The notes beneath the pieces were generated by a model. It had not been told where the DNA came from. It saw only the letters and a list, made by a program, of their open reading frames with translations, and did not search any database. A DNA stretch of 64,000 nt from NCBI RefSeq assembly GCF_014649035.1, contig NZ_BMSG01000034.1:18232-82231 (forward strand), in the 5' to 3' direction. The DNA is from Streptomyces sindenensis. Its GTDB lineage: Bacteria > Actinomycetota > Actinomycetes > Streptomycetales > Streptomycetaceae. The translations under genes were made by a program, and so were the position numbers. Below are positions 35,749-42,869 of this stretch, in pieces. Positions within the stretch are counted from its first letter, which is position 1. Each line of letters begins with the position of its first letter.

Positions 35749-36690
35749 TCAGCCCTGCCGTTCCAGCCACTGAGAAATCACCTGGTTGGTTTCTTCCGGC
35801 ATTTCCTCCTGGATCCAGTGACCGCAGTCCAGGCCGACCACTTCCACGTGGGGCACGAACTCCGCCAGTCTCTCGAACCTCGGCATCGCGAAGTCCTGGT
35901 CGCCGTAGATCATGAGGGCGGGCTGCTTGATGATCGGGTCCGCGTCCGCCAGCTGGTGCCAGTTGCGGTCGAGGTTCCTGTACCAGTTGATGCCGCCCGT
36001 GAATCCGGACGTCTCGAACGCGGAGACGTAGACGGCCAGATCACGGTCGCTCATGACGGGCTCACCGCGTGGTGTTTCCGCCTCGGCGAGGTTGATCAAC
36101 GCCATGCCCGGCTCAGGGGGCGCGGGGGGCACGTTCTTCCGGTAGAGGTTGCGCAGGAATGTGGAGGCATGGGCGTCGAACACGGCGTCCGCGACGCCCG
36201 GCTGCCGGTTGAAGTGGACGAAGTAGAAGTCGCCGCCGAGGAAGGCTTCCATGGCCTCGATCCACGGCGTTCCTCCGCGCTCCTGGTAAGGCAGGCTCAG
36301 GTTGATCAGCTTGTTCACCCGGTCGGGGTGCAACAGGGCCAGCCCCCAGACGACGAACGCCCCCCAGTCATGGCCGACGAAGGTGGCGTCCTCGTAGCCG
36401 TAGTGGTCCAGGAGCGCGACGAGGTCACCCGTCAGGTGTTCGATGTCGTAGTCCGTCACCTCGGCCGGGCGGGATGAGCCGCCGTAACCCCGCTGGTTCG
36501 GTGCGATGACGTGATGGCCGGCCGCTGCGAGGACGGGCATCAGGTGACGCCAGGAGAAGGCGTGCTCCGGCCAGCCGTGGCAGAGCACGATGGGCTTGCC
36601 CCTGTTCTCTCGGCCTGCCTCGAAGACTTCGAGCTGCACACCGTTGACCTGGATGAGGGTGGGCTCGGGGAATTCTGCTTGATTGAACAC
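35749..36690 (-). CDS. Epoxide hydrolase-like alpha/beta hydrolase
   Basis: This 313-residue alpha/beta hydrolase has the oxyanion motif CHGWPEHAFSWRH near residue 37. The nucleophile Asp lies in VGHDWGAF near 105 and the catalytic His in LDCGHWIQEEMPEE near 290, the pattern of soluble epoxide hydrolases. I chose GTG 36690 because GAGGAAA lies seven bases upstream; the frame is open to 37038. It is divergent from a WYL regulator, with a 10-bp inverted repeat between them, so that regulator probably controls it. Confidence 0.88.
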   Translation of the reverse strand: MFNQAEFPEPTLIQVNGVQLEVFEAGRENRGKPIVLCHGWPEHAFSWRHLMPVLAAAGHHVIAPNQRGYGGSSRPAEVTDYDIEHLTGDLVALLDHYGYEDATFVGHDWGAFVVWGLALLHPDRVNKLINLSLPYQERGGTPWIEAMEAFLGGDFYFVHFNRQPGVADAVFDAHASTFLRNLYRKNVPPAPPEPGMALINLAEAETPRGEPVMSDRDLAVYVSAFETSGFTGGINWYRNLDRNWHQLADADPIIKQPALMIYGDQDFAMPRFERLAEFVPHVEVVGLDCGHWIQEEMPEETNQVISQWLERQG

Positions 36691-36762
36691 CGCGTTTCCT
36701 CTCTGGGGGCGCTCGCCGGCGGTCGGCCTTCTCGACGAGGGCATGTCGCCACCCTGTTGCCC

Positions 36763-36787
36763 AAACCGGTCACCCCATGACCGGTTT
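36763..36787. promoter_or_regulatory. Inverted-repeat operator between epoxide hydrolase and WYL regulator
   Basis: AAACCGGTCA (36763-36772) and TGACCGGTTT (36778-36787) form a perfect 10-bp inverted repeat with a five-base spacer. It lies 73 bp before the hydrolase start and 20 bp before the regulator start. It also rules out the in-frame ATG at 36777, which falls inside the repeat, as the regulator's start. Confidence 0.65.
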
Positions 36788-36806
36788 TTATGGGAGTTTT
36801 GTCGGT

Positions 36807-37757
36807 ATGCGATCCGAGCGCCTGGTGGCCCTGCTCCTCCTGCTCCAACGGCGTGAGCAGGTGACGGCCGCAGAGGTCTCCCGAGAGCTGGGGGTCTCCG
36901 AGCGCACCGCCCGCCGTGACCTCGACGCCCTGGCCATGGCCGGGGTGCCCGTGTACTCCGTACAGGGCCGAGGGGGCGGCTGGCGCCTGGTGGGCGGGGC
37001 TCGTACCGACCTGTCCGGGTTGACCGCCGGTGAGGCACGCGCCCTGTTCCTGGCTGTCGGCCCGGCCTCGGATGCGACGCCGGCGATGAGGACGGCTCTG
37101 CGCAAGCTCGTCCATGCTCTGCCGAAGCCCTTCCGGGTGCGGGCCGAGGCGGCGGCGGCGTCGCTGGTCGTCGACCCGCAGCGATGGGGAGCGAGCCGGA
37201 TCGATCCCCGGCCGCCCCGCTTCCTCGACGAACTCCAGGACGCGGTGATCAGCGGCGTCCAGGTGTCGCTCGGCTACGTCGACAGCAAAGGCGTCGAAAC
37301 CCGCAGAACCGTCCACCCGCTGGGCATCGTCGCCAAAGGCCCCGTGTGGTACCTCGTCTCCGACACCGGGGCCGGCCGACGGATCTTCCGGATCGACCGC
37401 GTCTCGTCCGCCGACCCGACCGGCGACCCCGTGCACCGGCCCGGGGACTTCGACCTCGCCGAGAGCTGGAACGAGATCGCCGAAGAGGTCGATCGCAGAC
37501 GAACGCCGCTGGAGGTCCGGGCGGTATGCACACCCGACGGGACAGACATACTCCGGATGGCGCTCGGCGACCGGCTCGACGTGGGAGGTTCCACGGCCGA
37601 CGGCCGCGTCGAGGTCGTGATCCGCGGCCCCGACGAGTACATCCTCGCCGGCGAGCTCTCCGGGCTGGTCGAATGGGTCGAGGTGACCGGCCCTCCGGAG
37701 GTCCGGGACCGCCTGGCCTCGATCGGCAAGGCCCTCGTCGAGCGATACGGCGGCTGA
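36807..37757 (+). CDS. YafY-type HTH/WYL-domain regulator
   Basis: This 316-residue regulator has an N-terminal DeoR-like helix-turn-helix (residues 1-60, with ELGVSERTARRDLDAL and the glycine-rich wing GRGGGWRL). A WYL domain (about 130-220, WYLVSDT near 191) and WCX extension follow. WYL domains sense ligands, often nucleic-acid fragments or small molecules. GGGAG (36792-36796) lies ten bases before ATG 36807. It is divergent from the epoxide hydrolase gene. Confidence 0.9.
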   Translation: MRSERLVALLLLLQRREQVTAAEVSRELGVSERTARRDLDALAMAGVPVYSVQGRGGGWRLVGGARTDLSGLTAGEARALFLAVGPASDATPAMRTALRKLVHALPKPFRVRAEAAAASLVVDPQRWGASRIDPRPPRFLDELQDAVISGVQVSLGYVDSKGVETRRTVHPLGIVAKGPVWYLVSDTGAGRRIFRIDRVSSADPTGDPVHRPGDFDLAESWNEIAEEVDRRRTPLEVRAVCTPDGTDILRMALGDRLDVGGSTADGRVEVVIRGPDEYILAGELSGLVEWVEVTGPPEVRDRLASIGKALVERYGG

Positions 37758-37929
37758 CGCCTCGTGGGCGGTGCTGTCGATCACGGGCCGCGGGCCGTGC
37801 GGCCGAGGCCGGGCCGAGGGGTTCCCGGAGCGGCAGGTCCCGCGCCGGGCGGACGAGCTTCGTCGTTCCGTACAGCCCGCACCGGCCAACCCCACAGCCC
37901 CACCGTCAGGTGGGAGAGGGCTCACGGAA

Positions 37930-37964
37930 AAGGCGCCTCCACCCGGGCCGGGTGGAGGCGCCTT
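37930..37964. terminator. Bidirectional hairpin between WYL regulator and rhodanese gene
   Basis: A perfect 15-bp stem (37930-37944 with 37950-37964) with a GGGCC loop lies ten bases after the rhodanese stop (minus strand) and 170 bp after the WYL gene. Confidence 0.75.
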
Positions 37965-37974
37965 CTCCGTCCGC

Positions 37975-38562
37975 TCAGCGGTTGCGGAGTTCGGCCAGGG
38001 TGGCGGCGAGGTCGGTGGCGCGCGGACGGTTGTGGGGGAGCCTGGCCAGCAGGGCGGCCATGCCGCAGGTGTTGGTGAGGGCGGAGAAGACCAGCCCCGC
38101 GGCGATGCTGGCCGACAGGAGCTGGAACGCCGGGTGGACGAGGACGCCCAGGAGGAGGCCGGTCAGGACGGCGGTTCCCGCGGTGAAGCGGACCTGGCGT
38201 TCCATGCCCCAGGCCGCGCGGACCGTGGTCCGGGGGCGGTGCAGGTCGTGGCCGTCGGCCGCCCAGGCGCCGGTGCCCCCGGAAAGGGTGGCCGCGGCGA
38301 TGTGGTGCTCGGCGAGCACGCGGCAGGCGTTCTCGGACCGGGTGCCGGAAGCGCAGACGACCAGGATGTCCCCGCGCTCGGCGGCGTACCGGAGGTCGGG
38401 CAGGGCCCGCCGGAGCCCGTCGAGGGGGATGTTGAGGGCGCCGGGCAGGTGCCCGCTCGCGTACTCGCCGGGGGTGCGGACGTCGATCACGGTGAGTTCG
38501 TGCAGCCGGGTACGGGCTTCGCCGGTGCCGAGGGTGGTGGGCTGGGTCATGGCGGGTGTCAT
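37975..38562 (-). CDS. Rhodanese-DUF2892 membrane protein (YgaP-like)
   Basis: This 195-residue protein has an N-terminal rhodanese domain (residues 10-115) with active Cys in VVCASGTRSENA near residue 70. Two C-terminal transmembrane helices (about 127-165) of the DUF2892 type match YgaP-like membrane sulfurtransferases that handle persulfide sulfur. It is divergent from the CstR-like regulator, and an operator lies between them. ATG 38550 is an alternative start. Confidence 0.85.
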   Translation of the reverse strand: MTPAMTQPTTLGTGEARTRLHELTVIDVRTPGEYASGHLPGALNIPLDGLRRALPDLRYAAERGDILVVCASGTRSENACRVLAEHHIAAATLSGGTGAWAADGHDLHRPRTTVRAAWGMERQVRFTAGTAVLTGLLLGVLVHPAFQLLSASIAAGLVFSALTNTCGMAALLARLPHNRPRATDLAATLAELRNR

Positions 38563-38602
38563 CCTTTGCTGTCGGCGGGGCCCCGCTCGCGCGGAGTATA
38601 TT

Positions 38603-38616
38603 TACCCCTGGGGGTA
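38603..38616. promoter_or_regulatory. CstR/CsoR-type operator, cstR/rhodanese promoter region
   Basis: TACCCCTGGGGGTA is a near-perfect 14-bp palindrome of the kind bound by CsoR/CstR repressors. It lies 18 bp before the CstR-like gene and 40 bp from the divergent rhodanese gene, so it can control both. Closely matching copies occur at 41489 and 41524. Confidence 0.75.
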
Positions 38617-38633
38617 TGCGGTGAGGAGTGATG

Positions 38634-38921
38634 ATGGAGCTTGATCTGGCGGGTGCGGAGTTGAAGGCGGTGCTGAACCGGCTTCGCCGGGCACAGGGGC
38701 AGATCTCCGGTGTGATCCGGATGATCGAGGAGGGGCGGGACTGCGAGGAGGTCGTGACGCAGTTGGCGGCGGCTTCCCGGGCGCTGGACCGGGCCGGATT
38801 CGCGATCATCGCCACCGGGCTCCAGCAGTGCCTGACCGAGATGGAGGACGGGAGCCGCACCGGCGAGGACCGGGACGCGATGCGCGCTCGGCTGGAGAAG
38901 CTGTTCCTCTCGCTGGCCTGA
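38634..38921 (+). CDS. CstR-like persulfide-sensing repressor (CsoR family)
   Basis: This 95-residue all-helical repressor has RLRRAQGQISGVIRM near residue 20. Of the copper site of CsoR, both cysteines are present (Cys37 and Cys66) but the histidine four residues before the second is Gly62. This is the pattern of CstR, which senses persulfides by forming a disulfide or trisulfide between the two cysteines. All neighbours are sulfur-handling genes, which supports that reading. I chose ATG 38634 with GGAG five bases upstream; GTG 38628 and ATG 38631 also lie in frame. Confidence 0.88.
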   Translation: MELDLAGAELKAVLNRLRRAQGQISGVIRMIEEGRDCEEVVTQLAAASRALDRAGFAIIATGLQQCLTEMEDGSRTGEDRDAMRARLEKLFLSLA

Positions 38922-38938
38922 GGCGACGGGCGGCCGGC

Positions 38939-39682
38939 TCAGACGACCACGTCGACGAGCATGACGGCCGCCACCGCCAGCAGCACGAACGCGAAGACGC
39001 GCTGCAGGGTCCGTCCGGTGATCCTCGACGCGAGCCGCTTGCCGTCCCAGGCTCCGAGGATCGCGGCCCCGGCGAACGGGGCGATCACCTCCCAGCGCAG
39101 CTCACCGCCCGTCCCGGTCCGTGAGGTGAGCGCGGCCAGGGAGTTGACGGTGATGACCAGCAGGCTGGTGCCCACCGCCTGCTTCATCCGCAGGCCGAGG
39201 ACCCCCACCAGCGCCGGGACCGCGAGGAACCCGCCGCCCACGCCGAGGAGCCCGGTCACGGCGCCGAGTCCGGCGCCGGCACCGGCCGCCCTGACGGGAC
39301 GCACCCGCTCGGGCGTCCCGGTGGCGGCCGGACGGAGCATCCGCAGGGCGGCCAGGGACGCGACGACGGCGAAGGCCCCGGTGAGCACGGCGGCCGGGAG
39401 GTGTCCGGCGGCGGCTCCGGCGAGGAAGGCGGGCCCGATGCCCGCGAGGGCGAACAGGGCGCCGGTCCTCCAGGCGACGTCTCCGTCGCGGGCGTGGGCG
39501 TACAGGGCGGTGGCGGAGGTCGCGGTGACGATGATCAGGGCGGCCGTGGACGCCGACGCCGGTGAGAAGCCGAGCAGGTAGATCAGGGCGGGGACCGCGA
39601 GCACGCTGCCACCGCCGCCCAGGGCGCCCAGGGCCAGCCCGACGACGGCCCCGGCGATCAGGGCGAGGACGAGGGTGCTCAT
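38939..39682 (-). CDS. TauE/SafE-family sulfite exporter-like permease
   Basis: This 247-residue permease has about eight helices and the family's glycine-rich repeats (ALGGGGSVLAVPAL near residue 20 and LGVGGGFLAVPALV near 150). The family exports sulfite, sulfoacetate and related anions. It is last in a minus-strand operon: its ATG overlaps the stop of the small rhodanese gene. In this setting export of sulfite or thiosulfate made from persulfides is likely. Confidence 0.88.
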   Translation of the reverse strand: MSTLVLALIAGAVVGLALGALGGGGSVLAVPALIYLLGFSPASASTAALIIVTATSATALYAHARDGDVAWRTGALFALAGIGPAFLAGAAAGHLPAAVLTGAFAVVASLAALRMLRPAATGTPERVRPVRAAGAGAGLGAVTGLLGVGGGFLAVPALVGVLGLRMKQAVGTSLLVITVNSLAALTSRTGTGGELRWEVIAPFAGAAILGAWDGKRLASRITGRTLQRVFAFVLLAVAAVMLVDVVV

Positions 39683-40056
39683 GCTGTCGAGCCGCTGTTC
39701 CCGCGTTCGTCGACGACCGGATACCCGGCGGCGGCCCACGCGTTCATGCCGCCCTCCACGTCCACCGCGTCCGCGCCCCGTTCGGCCAGGAGCTCCGCGG
39801 CCTGCCGCGAGCGGTGCCCGCTACGGCAGATCACCACCAGCGCCCGGCCCCGTGCCGAGGCCGGCAGGGCGCCGCCCGCGACCAGCTCCGTCAACGGGGC
39901 GTGCAGGGCGTGCGGGGCGTGCCCGGCCCTCCACTCGGGCTCCTCCCGCACATCCAGCAGGACGGACTCGGGCCGCTCACCACCGGTACGGTCGCGCGCT
40001 TCGCGCACGGACAGGCGCGGTGCCCTGCCGCTCGACTTGCTGCCGAAGAGGAACAT
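39679..40056 (-). CDS. Single-domain rhodanese
   Basis: This 125-residue rhodanese has the active-site loop VICRSGHRSRQAAE with catalytic Cys near residue 77. The conserved LLDVRE strand lies near 34. It transfers sulfane sulfur to thiophilic acceptors such as sulfite. It lies 42 bp downstream of the metallo-beta-lactamase/rhodanese fusion and is coupled by an ATGA overlap to the TauE/SafE permease, forming a persulfide detoxification operon. Confidence 0.9.
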   Translation of the reverse strand: MFLFGSKSSGRAPRLSVREARDRTGGERPESVLLDVREEPEWRAGHAPHALHAPLTELVAGGALPASARGRALVVICRSGHRSRQAAELLAERGADAVDVEGGMNAWAAAGYPVVDERGNSGSTA

Positions 40057-40098
40057 CGTCGCTCTCCCTTTCTCTTTCGCCTTGCGCTCGGGGCGGGT

Positions 40099-41463
40099 TC
40101 AGCCGGTGACGACGGTCAGTCCGGCCTCGGCGGCGGCGTCGAAGCCGTCGTCGACGGCCACGACCCGCCGTCCGGCGGCATCCAGCAGGGAGGCGGCGAT
40201 GCCCGCGCGCATGCCGCCCGCGCAGTGCACCCAGACCGTGCCGTCCGGCACCTCGCCGAGCCTGCGGTGCACCTCGTGGACCGGGATGTGGACCGAGCCC
40301 TCGATCCAGCCCTCTGCCCTCTCGGAGTCCCGGCGCACGTCCAGCACCACGGCTTCTTCCGTGCCCTCGGCCGCGAGCCGCGCGAACGTGGCTCGCGGGA
40401 ACGAGGCCGGACGCTCACCGTCGCGCAGCCACGCCTCGGGGCCTCCGGTCGCGGCGGCGGCCGGCCGGTCGATACCGACTCGGGCCAACTCCCGCTGAGC
40501 TGAAGCCAGTTGCTCGGGGCTTCCGGCGAGCAGGGTGACGGGCTTGCCCCACGGGATCATCCAGGCGAGGTACGTGGCGAGCTTGCCGTCCGCCTCGAAG
40601 TTGAACGAGCCCGCCACATGCCCCTCGGCGAAGGCGACGCGGTTGCGGAGATCGACCACCCACTCCCCGGCCGCGAGCCGTGCGGCGATCTCCTGCGGGT
40701 CGGCGACGGCGGGCGGGGTCAGGTCGACCGGGTCGGGGCCGGCCGCGTTGGCGGGGCCCATGTGCGCGTAGTAGGCGGGCACGTCCTCCAGTCCGGCGAG
40801 CAGCTCGGCGACGAAGGTGTCCACGTCCGCGGTCAGTGCCGTGTTCGCGGTCTTCTCCCTGCCGATCGTCGTCGCGTCGCCGTCCGCCTGCGCGGACGAG
40901 CAGAAGCTGCCGAACCCATGGGTGGGCAGCACGGCCGTGTCGTCGGGCAGGGCGTCGGCGAGCCGGTGGGCCGAGGCGTGCTGGGCGCGGGCCAGCTGCT
41001 CGGTCAGCCGCGGCTCGACGAGATCGGGCCTGCCGACCGTACCGATGAGGAGCGATCCTCCCGTGAACGCGGCCACGGGACGGCCCGCCTCCGCCAGCAC
41101 GTACGCGGTGTGATGCGGCGTGTGTCCGGGAGTGGCGACGGCGCTGAGGGTCAGTCCGGCCGCGGAGTCGACGTCCACCGTGTCGCCGTCGGAGACCGGG
41201 GTCCGGGCGAAGGACACGTTCGCCCCCGCCGGCACCAGGTAGACGGCGCCCGTGATCCGGGCGAGCTCCAGCCCGCCGGTGACGTAGTCGTTGTGTATGT
41301 GGGTCTCCACCACGTGGGAGACGCGCACCCCGCGCCGGGCGGCCGCGGCCAGCACCTGGTCGATGTCCCGGGGCGGATCGACCGCCACCGCCGCGGTCTC
41401 GCCGCCGGCGAGGTAGCTGCGGTTGCCCAGGCCCTCCAGTTCGATGACGTCAACGAAGAACAC
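40099..41463 (-). CDS. Persulfide dioxygenase-like metallo-beta-lactamase/rhodanese fusion
   Basis: This 454-residue protein has an N-terminal metallo-beta-lactamase domain (residues 1-235, metal motif THIHNDYVTGG near 54, later GHTPHHT and the HGFG segment) of the ETHE1/persulfide-dioxygenase type. Two rhodanese domains follow. The first (about 255-345) lacks the active Cys (LLAGSPEQ), while the second has it (VHCAGGMRAG near 426). This layout resembles CstB, which oxidises persulfide and makes thiosulfate. I chose GTG 41463, seven bases after GGAAGGAG. Two CstR-type operators lie upstream. Confidence 0.88.
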   Translation of the reverse strand: MFFVDVIELEGLGNRSYLAGGETAAVAVDPPRDIDQVLAAAARRGVRVSHVVETHIHNDYVTGGLELARITGAVYLVPAGANVSFARTPVSDGDTVDVDSAAGLTLSAVATPGHTPHHTAYVLAEAGRPVAAFTGGSLLIGTVGRPDLVEPRLTEQLARAQHASAHRLADALPDDTAVLPTHGFGSFCSSAQADGDATTIGREKTANTALTADVDTFVAELLAGLEDVPAYYAHMGPANAAGPDPVDLTPPAVADPQEIAARLAAGEWVVDLRNRVAFAEGHVAGSFNFEADGKLATYLAWMIPWGKPVTLLAGSPEQLASAQRELARVGIDRPAAAATGGPEAWLRDGERPASFPRATFARLAAEGTEEAVVLDVRRDSERAEGWIEGSVHIPVHEVHRRLGEVPDGTVWVHCAGGMRAGIAASLLDAAGRRVVAVDDGFDAAAEAGLTVVTG

Positions 41464-41488
41464 CGCGATACTCCTTCCGTGCATAAAT

Positions 41489-41537
41489 TACCCCCCGGGG
41501 TATGTCATGGACTCTAACATCATTACCCCCGGGGGTA
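41489..41537 (-). promoter_or_regulatory. Paired CstR/CsoR-type operators before the persulfide operon
   Basis: TACCCCCCGGGGTA (41489-41502) and the perfect palindrome TACCCCCGGGGGTA (41524-41537) lie 26 and 61 bp upstream of the start. Their centres are 35 bp apart. A TAGAGT -10-like box (complement of 41509-41514) lies between them, so repressor tetramers on both sites would cover the promoter. Confidence 0.78.
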
Positions 41538-41767
41538 TATTCCCCGGGAGGGGGGCGGCCGCAGTGGCGGGGGTCTCCGGCCGGGTGCCCGGGCCGCAGG
41601 CCGTGGCCGCGCGGCGGACGCTTCGCGGTCGCGCCCGGCCGGTGATCGCCCCGGACCGGCGGCCGTATGTGCGCTGCGGGGTGCACCGGGCAGGGGTGCC
41701 CCGAACAGGGCGCCGGGAGTAATTGGTCAACGGCACTCCTGGAATGCCGTACAGTTGTGTTCATCGA

Positions 41768-41841
41768 CGCGGGGTGGAGCAGCTCGGTAGCTCGCTGGGC
41801 TCATAACCCAGAGGTCGCAGGTTCAAATCCTGTCCCCGCTA
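41768..41841 (+). tRNA. Initiator tRNA-fMet(CAT)
   Basis: A 74-nt plus-strand gene has anticodon loop CTCATAA (CAT). Initiator hallmarks are the unpaired first base (C1 against T72) in acceptor CGCGGGG/CCCCGCT and the three consecutive G-C pairs at the anticodon stem (GGG/CCC). Discriminator A. Confidence 0.95.
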
Positions 41842-41850
41842 CTGAAGATC

Positions 41851-41883
41851 CGGGCCCGGCACGCAGACAGCGTGCCGGGCCCG
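41851..41883 (+). terminator. Terminator of initiator tRNA
   Basis: A perfect 14-bp stem (41851-41864 with 41870-41883) with an AGACA loop begins ten bases after the tRNA. Confidence 0.82.
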
Positions 41884-41937
41884 AGTCGTTTCCCGGGTCC
41901 GAGCCGTTTCCCGGGCCCGAGTCGTTCTCCGGGTCCG
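41881..41937. repeat. Three 18-bp tandem repeats after the tRNA terminator
   Basis: CCGAGTCGTTTCCCGGGT at 41881-41898 is followed by near-copies at 41899-41916 and 41917-41934, differing at a few positions. They sit between the tRNA terminator and the TipA-like promoter. No function is evident. Confidence 0.7.
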
Positions 41938-41948
41938 GTCGAGGACGC

Positions 41949-41979
41949 TTGACCTTGACGCAACGTAAAGATCTAGCGT
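41949..41979 (+). promoter_or_regulatory. MerR-type promoter of the TipA-like gene
   Basis: TTGACC (41949-41954) and TAGCGT (41974-41979) are separated by 19 bp, the lengthened spacer characteristic of MerR-activated promoters. The spacer holds a dyad CTT-ACG-CAA-CGT-AAG (centred near 41961). The ATG follows seven bases after the -10 box, predicting a leaderless, autoregulated transcript. Confidence 0.7.
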
Positions 41980-41986
41980 TTCCGGC

Positions 41987-42733
41987 ATGGAGTGGTCCAT
42001 TCAGGAAATCGCCCGCCGGGCCGGCACCACGAGCCGCACGCTCCGGCACTACGGGGACCTCGGTCTCCTCATGCCGAGCCGGATCGGGAGCAACGGCTAC
42101 CGCTACTACGACCAGGACGCCCTCGTCCGGCTGCAGCGCATCCTGCTGCTGCGGGAGCTCGGGCTGTCGCTGCCCGCCATCAAGGACGTACTGGAGGGGC
42201 AGCGGGACACGGCGGTGGCGCTGCGGGCGCATCTGCGTCTGCTCGAACAGGAGCAGACGCGCATCGGACGGCAGATCGCCTCGGTGCGGACCACGCTCCA
42301 CAAGACCCAGGAGGGGATGGAACTCATGGCCGCTGAGGTGTTCGACGGATTCGACCACACCGCCCACGAGCAGGAGGTCACCGAGCGCTGGGGCCGGGAC
42401 GCGTACGAGGAGGGCGACCGCTGGTGGCGTTCGCTCGGGGAGGGGGAGAAGAAGGCGTTCCAGGACGAGCACGAGGCCATCGCCCGCGACTGGGGCCGGG
42501 CCAGGGAGGCCGGGCTCGCCGCCGACGGGCCCGAGGCGCAGGAGCTCGCGCGGCGGCACTGCGCCTGGCTGTCCTCGGCCAAGGAGCCCAGCCGTTCGTA
42601 CGTGATCGGGCTCGGGGAGATGTATGTCGCCGATCCCCGCTTCGGAAGGAACTACGATCGCCACGGAGACGGCACCGCCGCCTTCGTACGTGACGCACTG
42701 ACGGTCTACGCACGGCACCGGCTCTCCGACTGA
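41987..42733 (+). CDS. TipA-like MerR-family regulator
   Basis: This 248-residue regulator has an N-terminal MerR winged helix (residues 2-70, beginning EWSIQEIARRAGTTSRTLRHY), a coiled coil (75-110), and a C-terminal TipAS-like antibiotic-binding domain (about 120-245). In TipA a cysteine traps thiopeptides. Here Cys191 in RRHCAWLS is at the comparable place. The promoter has the 19-bp spacer these regulators twist on ligand binding. Thiopeptide or other drug sensing is likely, but target genes beyond itself are unknown. Confidence 0.9.
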   Translation: MEWSIQEIARRAGTTSRTLRHYGDLGLLMPSRIGSNGYRYYDQDALVRLQRILLLRELGLSLPAIKDVLEGQRDTAVALRAHLRLLEQEQTRIGRQIASVRTTLHKTQEGMELMAAEVFDGFDHTAHEQEVTERWGRDAYEEGDRWWRSLGEGEKKAFQDEHEAIARDWGRAREAGLAADGPEAQELARRHCAWLSSAKEPSRSYVIGLGEMYVADPRFGRNYDRHGDGTAAFVRDALTVYARHRLSD

Positions 42734-42869
42734 CCACGGCGGGCCGGGCCGCCACCGCGATTTCCCCCTATTCGGCCGATGCCCGGTCGCCGCTCGGCGC
42801 GGCTCCGGGAAGCCTGGACGGGGCGCGGTACCGTCCGCAGCCGTGGGTGGACCGGGCAGGAGTGCACAG

